Below, one piece after another: positions 50,003-61,548 of a DNA stretch of 64,000 nt. Position 1 is the stretch's first letter, and the number at the start of each line of letters is the position of its first letter. A program made the translations under genes and the position numbers. The notes under the pieces were generated by a model. The model did no database searches, had not been told where the DNA came from, and was given only the letters and a program-made list of their open reading frames with translations. Origin of the DNA: Blastopirellula marina (GTDB taxonomy: Bacteria; Planctomycetota; Planctomycetia; Pirellulales; Thermoguttaceae); contig DYLS01000008.1 in assembly GCA_020721965.1 (NCBI GenBank), positions 1 to 64,000 on the forward strand, given 5' to 3'.

Positions 50003-50073
50003 GAATCAGCCAAGCAGGAAATCGGACAATACTAGGGAATCAGGTAATACTAAGGAGTCGGGTAATGGTCATG
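50003..50073. repeat. ~18-bp tandem repeat, about 3-4 units
   Basis: AATCGGACAATACTAGGG / AATCAGGTAATACTAAGG / AGTCGGGTAATGGTCATGG. Confidence 0.7.
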
Positions 50074-50397
50074 GCAGGGAAGAATGGCGAGGCTCAGCGT
50101 GGCCTGCTGCCCGAAAACGGGTCCATGTGTTATGAGAGGATCTGGAGCCTTGGAGCGCGGAAAGGCGACTCGCGAACATGCGACGCAGAAAGCGACACCC
50201 ACCGGAGCAGATTGTCCGCCACACCCATCGCTGCGCGCTGGGCGTGCCACCCGTTTCGCTGAGGCTGCAAAGACTAGCGTTCATTTAGCACCCAGCGCGG
50301 GTGTAAACGCAAAATGGCGGACTCGTCCGCCGCGGTTCTTGCCGCCAAGGTGTGGGGCGGGTTGCGAGGACGATCGGCTCAAGAACTTGCGTCGGGG

Positions 50398-51189
50398 TCA
50401 GAGCTTCAACACATCGCGCATGGAATAGCGGCCGGGGGGTTGATGCGTCAAAAACTTGGCCGCCGCCAAGGCCCCTTTGGCGTAGGCGTCGCGATTGGTG
50501 GCCCGAACGATGATCTCCACCGCCTCCCCCAACATACCGAAGACGATGTCGTGCTCGCCCGGATTGTCGCCCACGCGAACGGCATGGTAGCCGATTTCCA
50601 GGCGTGATCGGGGTCCGGGGCGTCCTTCCCGGCCGTGCCGATGGACGGTCTGCCCCATCTCGCCGCTGATCACGCGCCCGAACTCCAGCGCCGTGCCGCT
50701 GGGAGCATCCTCCTTGTAGCGATGGTGCCGTTCCAGGATTTCCACATCGGCATCGTGGTCTTTGAGCGCTGCTGCGGCTATCTGGGCCAATTTCAGGGCC
50801 AGATTGACGGCCAGGCTCATGTTGGGCGATTGGAGGACGGCGATTTCCCGGGACAACGCTTCGAGACGTTGCTGCTGCTCGGCGGAGATGCCCGTCGTGG
50901 CGAAGACCAGCGGCAAGCGGTTCTCGCGGCACATGGCCAGCACCTGGTCCGTGGCATGAGGGGAGGAGAAGTCGATGGCCACGTCCGCCGGGGTACTGAG
51001 ATCGGGGCGGAGCATGACCCCCAGCGGTCCCACGCCCGCTGCCACCCCAGCATCTTGGCCCACCTGGGGGTGATCGGGGGAGTCCAGGGCGGCCGCCACC
51101 ATCAAGTCGGGGTCGGCCGCGGCCAAGGCGATGATCCGCCGTCCCATGCGACCCGCCGCCCCAATCACCGCAAGGCGCGTTTTTCCCAT
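50398..51189 (-). CDS. dapB: 4-hydroxy-tetrahydrodipicolinate reductase
   Basis: RLAVIGAAGRMGRRII, VAIDFSSPHATDQVLAMC, ILERHHRYKEDAPSGTAL. Confidence 0.96.
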   Translation of the reverse strand: MGKTRLAVIGAAGRMGRRIIALAAADPDLMVAAALDSPDHPQVGQDAGVAAGVGPLGVMLRPDLSTPADVAIDFSSPHATDQVLAMCRENRLPLVFATTGISAEQQQRLEALSREIAVLQSPNMSLAVNLALKLAQIAAAALKDHDADVEILERHHRYKEDAPSGTALEFGRVISGEMGQTVHRHGREGRPGPRSRLEIGYHAVRVGDNPGEHDIVFGMLGEAVEIIVRATNRDAYAKGALAAAKFLTHQPPGRYSMRDVLKL

Positions 51190-51500
51190 GATCCAGACAT
51201 CCTCCCTTCCTGCATCGCTGCCCAAAACCGATCCCGGCTATCTCCGCTCCAGCATACCAATCCAGCGCCGCCGCAATCTACTCCCACGGGCTGTTGATCG
51301 CGGTTGCTAACGTATTCTCCCCTCGGGCCTGGGCTGCGACCTTTCGGGAAGCGTTACGATGGTCTCCACCTCGGGCTGACGACTGAGGGTTCCACCTCGG
51401 GCTTACGCCCGAGGCTCATGGTTCACGCGAGAGACTCACGGCTTACGCATGAGGCTCGGATAACATTCGAGGCTTGGTTCCCCAATGGCGGGCAAGGCTT

Positions 51501-52799
51501 TCAGCCGTACAGTTCGATAGCCCGAATGATCTCGTTCAGGTCGTTGGCGACGGAGACCGCACGGTTGGCGAACGTGGCGCGCCGGACTCCGCGGCTCCCC
51601 AAAACTTTGTCGAACAGGTCCTGGTCCGTGGTGTGGTAGGCGACGGTGGCCGTGGGATCCTTGAGCTGATGGCCGGTCAAGATGCAGACCACGCGTTCCT
51701 CCGGCCCGATGACGCCCTCGGCAACCAATCGTTTCAGCCCGGCGACGCTGGCCGCGCTGGCGGGCTCGCATCCCAATCCGCCGGCGCCGACCTGGGCCTT
51801 GGCATCCAGGATTTCCTGGTCCGTCACCTCGCGGACAACGCCGCGACAGGTGTCCAGGGCGCGCAGGCATTTGGTGAGATTGACGGGCCGATTGATCTCG
51901 ATGGCGCTGGCGATGGTTTCGGCCCGCCGCTGTTGGCGATCCATATCCTCATAATATTGCCGAATCAACAGGGGATCGGGGCGGCCTCCGTTCCAGCGCA
52001 GCCCTTGATGCTCGAACAGGTTGTACAGGGTGTCGGCGCCGGCAGCGTTGATGACCGCCAATCGCGGGGCCCGCGGTATAAGCTCCAACTCCAAAAGCTC
52101 ACGGAAGGCCTTTCCGAAGGCGCTGGAGTTGCCCAAGTTCCCGCCGGGGACGATGATCCAGTCGGGGACTTCCCAGCCCAGGGCCTCCAAGACGCGGAAC
52201 ATGATCGTCTTTTGGCCTTCCAGGCGGAAGGGGTTGACGCTGTTGACCAGGTAGATGCCCAATTGTTGGCTGACTTCCTTGACGCGCCGCATGGCATCGT
52301 CGAAGTCGCCCGCAACCTGCACCGTCAAGGCGCCGTAGTCCAGCGCTTGCGAGAGCTTGCCGTAGGCGATCTTGCCGGAACCGACGAAGATCACCGCCCG
52401 CATCAAACGTGTAACGGCACAGTAGAGGGCCAGCGAAGCGCTGGTATTGCCCGTCGAGGCGCAGGCCGCCTTTTTGGCGCCGGTCAGCCGAGAATGGGTA
52501 AAGGCGGCCGACATCCCGTTATCCTTGAAGCTCCCCGATGGATTCATCCCCTCGTATTGCAAGAACAGGCGGCCGGCATCGAGACCGACGTACCGCGCCA
52601 CCTGGTCCGAGCGTTGCAGCAGGGTCTGGCCCTCGCCAATGGTGACGCAGTCCCCGCGGGGAGCAAAAGGGAGGAGGGCATGGAACCGCCAGACGCCGCT
52701 GAAGGAATGAGGGTCTCCGCGCCGCGACCAGTGCGTCTCGAACTCGCGAAGACTCCGCGGCGGCGCGAGCCGATCCCATTCGTAGGATACCTCCAGCAA
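51501..52799 (-). CDS. thrC: Threonine synthase (start probably further upstream)
   Basis: [61 protein letters not shown]. Confidence 0.93.
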   Translation of the reverse strand: MLEVSYEWDRLAPPRSLREFETHWSRRGDPHSFSGVWRFHALLPFAPRGDCVTIGEGQTLLQRSDQVARYVGLDAGRLFLQYEGMNPSGSFKDNGMSAAFTHSRLTGAKKAACASTGNTSASLALYCAVTRLMRAVIFVGSGKIAYGKLSQALDYGALTVQVAGDFDDAMRRVKEVSQQLGIYLVNSVNPFRLEGQKTIMFRVLEALGWEVPDWIIVPGGNLGNSSAFGKAFRELLELELIPRAPRLAVINAAGADTLYNLFEHQGLRWNGGRPDPLLIRQYYEDMDRQQRRAETIASAIEINRPVNLTKCLRALDTCRGVVREVTDQEILDAKAQVGAGGLGCEPASAASVAGLKRLVAEGVIGPEERVVCILTGHQLKDPTATVAYHTTDQDLFDKVLGSRGVRRATFANRAVSVANDLNEIIRAIELYG

Positions 52800-53078
52800 C
52801 GCACCACAGCGGGGACAGCCGACATGGATTTCTTCCGCGCCGTAGGTGGCCCCGCAGTCGGGCGAAGTGCAGCGTTGAAACGCGAATTCGTTGGGTCGGA
52901 TGGCGTGCTCCCCTTCTCGGCAAAGGTCCCCCGGTGCGCAATCATACCTCCCGCCGCAACAACCCGGCGGATCGGCTAACTTGCATCATATAGCCCGAAA
53001 GGGCGGACAACGCAAGATGGGCCAGCCAAACCGAGGGATTCTGGACATCCCCTCCGGGATCGCGCGACCGCCACCGCG

Positions 53079-53206
53079 AAGCACCATCCCCCGACAACTC
53101 CGGCACCGTAAAGCACCATCCCCTCAGAACTCCGGCACTGTGACGCGATGCCTCCCGAGGTCTCTGGCACCGCAAAGCACTGCCTACAGAAGTTTCCGCC
53201 CCCAAC
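53079..53206. repeat. Four-unit degenerate 32-bp tandem repeat
   Basis: AAGCACCATCCCCCGACAACTCCGGCACCGTA and AAGCACCATCCCCTCAGAACTCCGGCACTGTG followed by two more divergent 32-bp units. Confidence 0.7.
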
Positions 53207-53628
53207 CGGAGGCCGATCATCGGACATCTTGGGGGATCATGCCGCGTCTGAGACAGATCGGGCCGGGCACATCGCGCACTCGTGGGCAGCGTGCGACATG
53301 GCGGGCCACGCTGCCGCATCGGCGTACACTGCGATATCCTAGCATAGGCCACACCACCGGAAGGCTGGCAGAGGGCCGGTGAATGCGCAAGAAACCCCTT
53401 TTCCCCCTCAACTTGGCGATACCTTTATCCCCAGATTATAACTAATACTTTAAAAAAAGGGCTGGGCCGCTCAGCGCCAGACGGCAGGCGGGGCCTCGTG
53501 CAAAAGGGCCACGGCCGCCAGAAGGTGCGGCGTGGGCCGTCCAAGCTTTCCCAATGCAACGTGCGAACGATTCAACGTTTCATGAGGTAGAACGCGTAGA
53601 GGGCAGTTGTCTTTCAAACTGAAAACAG

Positions 53629-55158
53629 GTGAGATTCGCGTCACTTTGCACCTGTGTTTTTTCGATAACCCACCCTCGGAAATCCATCATCCCCGTGGCA
53701 ACCCTTTTTATCACTATCCTCGTGGTCGCATCGATCGCCCTTCAGGCGATTGCCGCCGGGCTGGCGTGGTACGCCGCGCGGGAATCCCGGATCGGGTGGC
53801 CCTGGCTCTTGGTCTGTGCCGCCTTGGTTCTGATGGGCGTTCGGCGAGGCCTGGCCCTCGGTGAGTGGTGGGTCGCCGGCGTGCAGCCGGTCCCGCTCCC
53901 AGAGATCGTCGCGCTGATAATCTCCCTCCTGACGCTGCTTGGTGTGTGGGGCCTTCGCCCAAGCCTCGCCTCTGCCCACCGCTACTCGACCTTCCTGGCG
54001 ATGGAGGCGCATCGCCTGAACAGCGTTCTCGAAGGGCTGCCCGGCCTGGTCTATCGCTGCCGCAACGACCCTCAGTGGACGATGGAGTACATCAGTCAGG
54101 GTTGCCGATCCTTGACGGGTTACACACCAGAGGACCTGCTGGGCAATCGACGCATCTCCTATGCCGAGCTGATCGAGCCGGAAGATCGGGAGCCGGTGTA
54201 TCGGGCCGTACAAGAGGCGCTGGCGGAACGTCGCCCGTACCGCCTGGTCTATCGCATTCGCGATGCCAACGGTGCCGTCAAATGGGTCTGGGAGCAAGGG
54301 GAGGGCATATTCGATCGCGAAGGTGAACTCCTCTACCTCCACGGCTACATCTCCGACGTCACCGAGTGGCAGAGGATTCAAGAGGAATTGGAACGGGCAA
54401 AGTCTGCCTGGGAACAAGATCGCGAGGTATGGCAGCAGGAGGAACACCGCCTGCTCAACGAGTGGGTACAACGCACCGATCACCTCAGCGAAATCTTGGC
54501 CTACGAGATTCACGATGGCTTCGTCCAACAAGCCTCGGCGGCCCTGATGCACTTGCAGTCTTTGGGATACGTCCAGCGGGAGCGCCCCGACGAAGCCGCA
54601 GCGGTGCTGGATCGGGCGGTCCGCCTGCTTCGCGAGGCGATCGACGAGGCCCGGCGGATGATCGATGGCTTGCGGCCGGTAGCCCTCGATCGGGGCACAC
54701 TCTTCGATGCCCTGCGCGATCTCTGCCGCCAATTGAGTGAACCAAGCGGCATCTCGATCCGCTTCACCTCCGATGCCGAGATGCTCCGTTTGGCCCCGCC
54801 CATCGAAAACAACGTGTACCGCACCGTGCAAGAGGCAGTCCAGAACGCCGTGCACCACAGCGATTCGCGGGAGATCGACGTTCGCGTGACCCACGAGGGA
54901 AACCAGTTGCGGATTCTGGTCCGCGACTGGGGAAAGGGTTTCGATATGTCGCAGGCCCATCCCAGGCACTTCGGCCTGTCCGCTATTCGCGATCGCGCGC
55001 GGATGCTGGGCGGTACCGCATCCATCGTCTCGGCTCCCGGCCAGGGGACCACGGTCTGCGTGACGATTCCGCTAAATACCGGGTCGCCCTCGGCAGGGAG
55101 TTCCCCGAACGTGGCCCCCGCCCCGTTCTCGGAGCCGACCTCCTCGAACCACGGTTGA
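53629..55158 (+). CDS. Membrane PAS-domain histidine kinase, NarL/LiaS (HisKA_3) type; exact start uncertain
   Basis: N-terminal TM segments; PAS domain; YEIHDGFVQQASAALMHLQ; ENNVYRTVQEAVQNAVHHSDSREIDV; FDMSQAHPRHFGLSAIRDRARMLGGTASIVSAPGQGTTV. Confidence 0.9.
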   Translation: MRFASLCTCVFSITHPRKSIIPVATLFITILVVASIALQAIAAGLAWYAARESRIGWPWLLVCAALVLMGVRRGLALGEWWVAGVQPVPLPEIVALIISLLTLLGVWGLRPSLASAHRYSTFLAMEAHRLNSVLEGLPGLVYRCRNDPQWTMEYISQGCRSLTGYTPEDLLGNRRISYAELIEPEDREPVYRAVQEALAERRPYRLVYRIRDANGAVKWVWEQGEGIFDREGELLYLHGYISDVTEWQRIQEELERAKSAWEQDREVWQQEEHRLLNEWVQRTDHLSEILAYEIHDGFVQQASAALMHLQSLGYVQRERPDEAAAVLDRAVRLLREAIDEARRMIDGLRPVALDRGTLFDALRDLCRQLSEPSGISIRFTSDAEMLRLAPPIENNVYRTVQEAVQNAVHHSDSREIDVRVTHEGNQLRILVRDWGKGFDMSQAHPRHFGLSAIRDRARMLGGTASIVSAPGQGTTVCVTIPLNTGSPSAGSSPNVAPAPFSEPTSSNHG

Positions 55159-55659
55159 CGCCCGGCGCCGCCAGCCACCACCAAGCCCGCCGCTAATGGA
55201 GCCACCAGTCGGCAGGCGACGCGGGCAGGCCGATCGTTCGCGAATCCCCTCCATCGCTGAGGCAAGCCTTACGAAGCATCGCAAGCGATTGCAACCATGC
55301 CAAACACTCTCTGCTCCTCGATAGCGCCACGCCATCCCGCAGCATGACCCGCACCCGCGTATCGCGATCCGAGGATCCGCCAATCACGGAGGGAGGGGAA
55401 AAACCACGCCCACCAGCAGGTTCTTCACGACCAGGTTATCTGCGCAAATGTGTCATCTTTTTGCGCAATATTTGCTTGTCCAACAAGATCATCGAAGCAT
55501 AATGGAGCGCAGGGAGTGTGTGTTCCACGTCAAGTGAGACACTACACATAAGCAGTGGTTGGTCATGAGGCCGATTTCCTGACGCATTGAGAATAGCTCA
55601 GGCAGGGCCTGCTTGAGCGAAAAAGTTTCAACTTTTGTCCAACTCTGGAGGTACGCACT

Positions 55660-56502
55660 ATGACTCAGCAAAAGCCATTACTGATGTTGGCCGCGGCGGG
55701 CTTGATCGTATTCGGCTCCGCGGCTCAGGGGGCCATCATCTCGCACCGCTACAGCTTCGACGGGAATGCCAACGACTCTGTCGGCAATGCCGACCTGACG
55801 CTCAATGGCAGTGCTGCGATCAGCGGCAGCGTGCTGGATCTGCCTGGTGGAACCACCCGCACCAACAACGCATCTGCCACCGGGGGATCGCTTACGGAAT
55901 TGGCCAGCACGATCAACAGCAGCAGCGCCATCACCATAGAAGCCTGGTTCAACCAGGACGCCCAAACCGGCTGGGCGAAGATATTCATGGCCGGTAACAG
56001 TACTGGCGAATACGAATACTTGGACATCACGCCGTATCGTGGGAACACGACACAATTGGGAATCACGATCAATGACTCGTCCCATGATGAGGCCGTATTG
56101 GGCAGCCAAACGCTAGGCACCGACACCGAGCACTACGTGGCAGCGATCTGGGATACGACCACGGGCTACATGTCGATCACCGTGGGCCAGGTTGGAGGCA
56201 CGCTGACCACCTACACCGCGACCATGGGTGGGAACACGCTCGCAGACATCCCGATCAATGAGTTCTACCTTGGTTCCGCGGTCGGGTTTGGTGATCCCGA
56301 CTTCAACGGCCAGATCGATGAGTTGCGGATCTGGAAAGGCGTGCTGACGGGTGATGAGATTACGCGCAACTTCGAGGCCGGCCCGAATTCCATCGTTCCG
56401 GAGCCGAGCACGGTGATGGGCATGTCATCCTTGTTGGCCTCGATGGGCATCGGCGCTGCCTGGCGACGCATACGCGTTGCCCGTCGGCGACACAAAGGCT
56501 GA
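55660..56502 (+). CDS. LamG-like PEP-CTERM secreted protein
   Basis: HRYSFDGNANDSVGNADLTLNGSA, GQIDELRIWKGVLTGDEI, C-terminal VPEPSTVMGMSSLLASMGIGAAWRRIRVARRR. Confidence 0.85.
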   Translation: MTQQKPLLMLAAAGLIVFGSAAQGAIISHRYSFDGNANDSVGNADLTLNGSAAISGSVLDLPGGTTRTNNASATGGSLTELASTINSSSAITIEAWFNQDAQTGWAKIFMAGNSTGEYEYLDITPYRGNTTQLGITINDSSHDEAVLGSQTLGTDTEHYVAAIWDTTTGYMSITVGQVGGTLTTYTATMGGNTLADIPINEFYLGSAVGFGDPDFNGQIDELRIWKGVLTGDEITRNFEAGPNSIVPEPSTVMGMSSLLASMGIGAAWRRIRVARRRHKG

Positions 56503-56683
56503 CTAGGCCAACAACACGCGTCGAACCATCGGGCCGCGCCGCATTTGAGCCTACAAGGAAGCAGGGTAAAACTGTTCACGGGGGGCGTGCTTTGTCATGC
56601 CCGCCGGCCCCCCAGGGCAGCGGCCCGACGAGCGTAATTTATAGCCGATCATACGGGCTCTCGTCACCGGCAAACGGGTCGTT

Positions 56684-56810
56684 TTCTTGTCATTTCGAGC
56701 AAAGTGCCTGTCATTTCGAGCGGAGCGAGAAATCTTGCGCAGCGGGAAGTCCTCTCGGCAGAGGCAAGATTTCTCCCCGCTACCGCTCGTCGAGATGACA
56801 ATCGTGACAG
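56684..56810. repeat. Common 'CATTTCGAGCGGAGCGAGAAATCTT' interspersed repeat, second copy
   Basis: CTTGTCATTTCGAGC...GTCATTTCGAGCGGAGCGAGAAATCTTGC...GCAAGATTTCTCCCCGC. Confidence 0.8.
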
Positions 56811-57066
56811 TCGTCGAAATGACGCTGCTGGCGATCGTCGAATTGCCACTCCTGACGCTCGTCGCACTGGCTTGCCCCGGTTTTTTGTACCACGTGTTAT
56901 GCGAGTTCGCTCCGGGTAGCAGGCGATAGATCAAGTGCAGGGGATGGGCTGGGGTTGGGTGGCCGAGGGGTGAGCGTAGCGAAGTCCGAACCCGCACAAC
57001 CGGCGGCAAATTCGGCCGTCGCACCGGATGTGGATTTTGGTCGAGAAGCCCCGCGGGACCAGCCGC

Positions 57067-59996
57067 TTACAGCGGCAGCCAGCCGGAACCGATAACCAGC
57101 GTCGTGTGGACGGGGGGCGACACCTCATCCATATGATCCGCCCCGCCCGTGCTATCGCGGAGCTTGACCGTCTCGAAAAGCTCCACTTGATGCCGCAGCA
57201 CACGCCCCCCCGAGGAGTCCACTCGATACAGCCGAATGATGTCCCCCACCACCTCCGCCAGCTCATCACCAGGGGTGTCCCACAACGCGGCCTTGTCCGA
57301 TCCCGCAGAGGGCACGCCTCCGTCTCCCGCCTGGGCAAAGACCTGATCGAAATAACGCGCCGTGATGCGGTACCTCCCCCCCCAGTCACCTGATCGAACA
57401 TCTCGCTCTTGTTGGACTTGCCGTGGAACTCGTCCTTCAGCGGTGAATCATAGAGAGTTGCCACGTCCGTCCCACCAGAAATGGCATACGCCGTGATAAA
57501 CGCCACGTCCCGAAGCTCCACAGCGAACCCCAGCCCCGAGAATTGCGCCAGCCCGTAGCGCGCCTGAAGCCGATCCTCGCCCTCCGAGCCCCACAGGATG
57601 GCCTGATCGTTCTCTCCCGAGGCGAACACGGCCACCTCCTCCGCCAGCTTCGCCCGATGATAAAGCACGCCGGGCACAATCACCTTCGCGTGATGGTATT
57701 GCGGCTCCGACTTGAACTTGACGACCAACTCCCCGCTAGCGTCCACACGGTGATCGTAAAACTCCACCCGATCCTGGCCGCCTGAAGTGGCGTAAAAATG
57801 AACCTCCTCTACTTCGTGCCAATCCATCGGTGGGGCTGAACCGCCGCTGTCCCAATCACCCACACCGGGATAGAGCCGCACCGTATCGTTCCCCGCCCCG
57901 TCGCGGAGGATGATCGCGTCCCACCCGGTCCCCGCCTCGAAGCGGAACAAGGCGGCTTGGCTGGGACTGGGCAGGGAATAGGCGACTCCGTTGATGGTCA
58001 CCGTGCCACTGGCCCCATTCACCTCCAGCAGGTCCGCCCCCGACGTGCCAAAGCCGATCCAGCCGGAGGGATCTTGCACGAGCAGATTCGCGAGCCGCAG
58101 GTCGAAAGACGTCGCATTGCCACGCAGATCGAGGAAGTACTCCTGACCGCCGACGACCTCCCCATCCAAGCGCGGCGCCGCGGCAGGGAAGGCAAACTCC
58201 GCCAAGGGCACGTCGCTCGGTTCGCCGAGAGGGTTGTGATCGTAAAGCCGGGCAGACAGCTCCGCCCCTCCCACCAGATTCAGGGCCTCCACCGTCAAGA
58301 CACCACTCCGCGTTGGCACCAACCGGAATAGCCGCTCTCCCAATGCCCCCATCGTCAGGTCGGGCAATACCACAAGGTCGGTGTCTCCCAGCTCTTCCAA
58401 CGGCGGAGATGGAGTAACCCGCAGCAAGAAGCCGTCGCGAACCCCTTGGAATGCGTCGGGCGGAACGAGGAATGGCCAATCCGATGAGGCTGTTCCCCCG
58501 ACCACGAGGACCGCACCGGAGCCGCCGTCGATTACAGTTCGGGCGGAGTCGAGATCGCCACCGCCCAAATAGGTCTTCCAGTCGGGCGTACCGTCAGCCC
58601 TGAGCCGGAGGAGGCAACCGTCGGTGGTGCCATTCAGGGTGTCATCGAGGCCGCCGCTGCACCAGTTGGGCGAGTAGGTGGTGCCCGCCAAAAAGACCCC
58701 GTCGTCAGGGCGTACCAACAGTCGGCCGCTCTGTTCGTCGAGGGTGCCGCCCAACAGCGTCGTCCAGGCGACGGAGCTGCCGTCGTCGGCGAGGGAGGTC
58801 ACAAACAGGTCCTTGCCGCCAGCGTAGGTCCCGGTGGTGATGCCGATCGGCCAATCACCGGATTGAGTCTCACCGGCAATCACGATTCGGCCGGAGGGGT
58901 CCGTGGCGACAGACGCGGCGCTATCCTCGCCCGATCCGCCCAGGTAAGTGGACCACCATCTCTGCCCGCTCGCGGACGCCCTCAGGGCATAGCCGTCGAA
59001 GGCCCCGCCGAGATAGTTGGTTTGCACACCGCCGTGGACCCAGCCGGAGGAAGACGTCTTTCCCACGACCACGACGTCGCCATTCGAGGATAAGACCAGG
59101 TCGGTGGCGGTGTCCCATGCGTTGCCGCCCAGATAGCTGGCCCACAATCGCGCCCCGTTGGGGGACAACTTCGCCAGAAAGCCGTCGAATATCCCGCCGT
59201 TATAGCTGGAGTCGAAGCCCAGATAACCCCAACCGGAGGAGCCGGTCGTGCCGGCCACGAAGATATTGCCGCCAGCATCGAGTGTCAGGGCCTCGGCGCC
59301 GTCGTAGGCCGTTCCCCCCAGGTACGTGGACCACACGTGCATTCCCTGCGAGGAGATTTTGGCCACAAAGGCATCGCCGTAACCGCCGTAGGCAGTATCG
59401 TATCCACCAGAGACCCAGCCGGCCGATCGCGTGACCCCGGCCACGAAGACGTTGCCTTGAGCATCGACGGCCAGGCCCCGCGCCCCGTCATCGCCATCCC
59501 CGCCCAGGTAGGTAGACCACACCAAGGCACCGGGAGCCGTGAGTTTGGCGACGAAGGCATCCCCGCTGCCTCCCCACGTGCTGTCGAATCCACCGGCGAT
59601 CCAACCAGCCGAATACGTGGTCCCGGCAACAATCCAATTTCCCTCGGCATCGCGTGCCACGGCCGAGATTTCGTCCCAATCCGTACCGCCCAGCAGACGG
59701 CTCGTGCCAACCGACCCGGCGGCCCCGGGCGAGAAAGTCGTCACGAGCGGCGCCCCTGCCTGCGTGGCGGCTGCCGTGGCTGGCCCGTCCGCGCCGAACG
59801 AACCGACAAAGCCCGTCCCGGACTGCACCGACAAGAGACAACGCGGTTCGAGGTGTTCGCATTGCGGGCGAAGATACGGCCGCCCCGAAGCCTTGCCGAA
59901 ATGCCGCGAGACGCGCCCGTTGCCCGCGTGCATTCGCCGCCGGAACCCCCAGTATCCGAAGCGCGAGCCAAGCGTCCACCATCGCCAAGGTCCCAT
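57067..59996 (-). pseudogene. SBBP (beta-propeller) repeat extracellular protein, frameshifted at a G8 tract near 57376-57383
   Basis: HLEPRCLLS N-terminal motif; repeated 'WSTYLGGxxxDxAxxLxxDxxGNxFVAGxTxSxxW' units; C-terminus continues in ORF 57067..57315. Confidence 0.8.
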
Positions 59997-60020
59997 GAAT
60001 GACACCTCCTGCCCGACTTG

Positions 60021-61548
60021 TCAATCATTAGTTGTGCGTCCCTGGAACTCCAGACTTACGTCCGTGGCCCCGTCGATGATATTGCCGGTCGTCAGTTGTC
60101 GCACGACGAGATTGGCCACAGATCCGGAGCTGTCCCGAAACTCCAGGCACACGCGACCACCGCGGTGCGCGTAGAGCCGATGCGTGAGCGCGGCACGGTC
60201 CGCGATAAATGCCTCGAAGAGCGAGCCTTGCCGGAATACGCGCAGCTTGACCGGACGCTTCGCGTCGATCGGCACCGGCACCGTTTCCAGCACGCGGTCG
60301 ACATCCCACTTGGAGATCGGCCGCAGGTCAACGCAATCAAGCCGCGGACGGAACGAGAGTTGGTAGCCTTGCAGCAGGTCCGGCGTGGCGTTGAAAAGCA
60401 GGTGGAACTCGGCATCCTCAACGTCGAGCGTCACATCGGCTTCCAGGTAGAACTCGTCCGGCCACGGGCCGAGCAGGAGCGTTCCGCCGTTCGGGTTCGA
60501 ACTGCGTGCCGTTGCGCCTCCCGCCAGCTCCCACTGGCTGACCAGGGTCTGTGCGTCGTCTAGGGGGGCGCGGGCTGCGGCCGGTGCCGACGCATTCATC
60601 GCGGCAACGATCTCCTCGGCCGGCCGTTGGGTAATGGAGCCGTCCGCATGGAAAACCCATTGGCGCGGCACGGCGAGCGGGCCGCCGTAACCCCACGTGC
60701 CCAGATCGGTCTCGCCCTGGACGTCCGCGATAAACGGGAAGCTGATCCAGCGTCGGCCGTCCCAGGCCGGCCGCGAACCGGCTGCGGCGAAGCTTGATCC
60801 CAGGTCGCGGACGGGCGGACGCCGCCACGGCCCTTCGAGCGCATCGGCCACGCGGTAACGCGTATGACGCTGGAGATAGATCAGATACCACCGGTTCGCG
60901 TGCTCGATCACCTGAGGGCAGTCGGTGTGTGGCCCGATGTCCGGCGCCCACAAGGGCGGCGCGAGCCGCCAGTTCAGCAAGTCCTCGCTCTTGGCCACTC
61001 CGACGCAGCCGCCGCGTTGGGCGGGCCGATCCGGCTGGCGTGTTCCAAAGAGCATCCACCCATTTCCGCTCGGCCCGGTTGAAGAAGACGAAGGGATCGC
61101 GGAAATCCGCCGTGACATACAGCTTGTCGTCGCCGCTCACCACTGGATTGCCGGCGTGTTGCGTCCACTGTTCCAGATCTGTGCTCGTAGCCAGGCAGAT
61201 GTTCTGGCTCCCCGTGTAGAAGAAGTAGTGCATCCCGCCGTGTTCCACGACGCAGCCGGTCGCGCCGCCAAAAGGCGTTGCCGGACGCCTCTCCCAATGG
61301 ATAAGATCCCGTGTTGTGAAATGGCCGAAGTGCGGCATCCACATACAAAACAAGTGCCAGACGCCGTCCTTGTAGAAGGGAAACGTGTCTCCAAAGGGGC
61401 GCCCCTCGGGCAGAAAGAACGGATTCGGTGCCGCGGGAAACGCGGTCGTGGACGGAGTCGCAGCGGCGGCGAGCGTTGGCAGGCAGGCCATTCCGGCTTG
61501 GCTGACGATGAGGAAGGCCGCGAAATAGATCGGACTCCGGCTTGCCAT
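60021..61548 (-). pseudogene. Secreted GH32-like (levanase/sucrose hydrolase-type) protein interrupted by a frameshift near 61063
   Basis: ORF 60418..61572 gives DTFPFYKDGVWHLFCMWMPHFGHFTTRDLIHWERRP...DFRDPFVFFNRAERKW; ORF 60021..61118 continues WMLFGTRQPDRPAQRGGCVGVAKSEDLLNW...CPQVIEHANRWYLIY. Confidence 0.78.

Noticed and set aside
53079-53206. 32-bp tandem repeat interpreted as a degenerate CRISPR
   Set aside because: Units are directly abutting with no spacers
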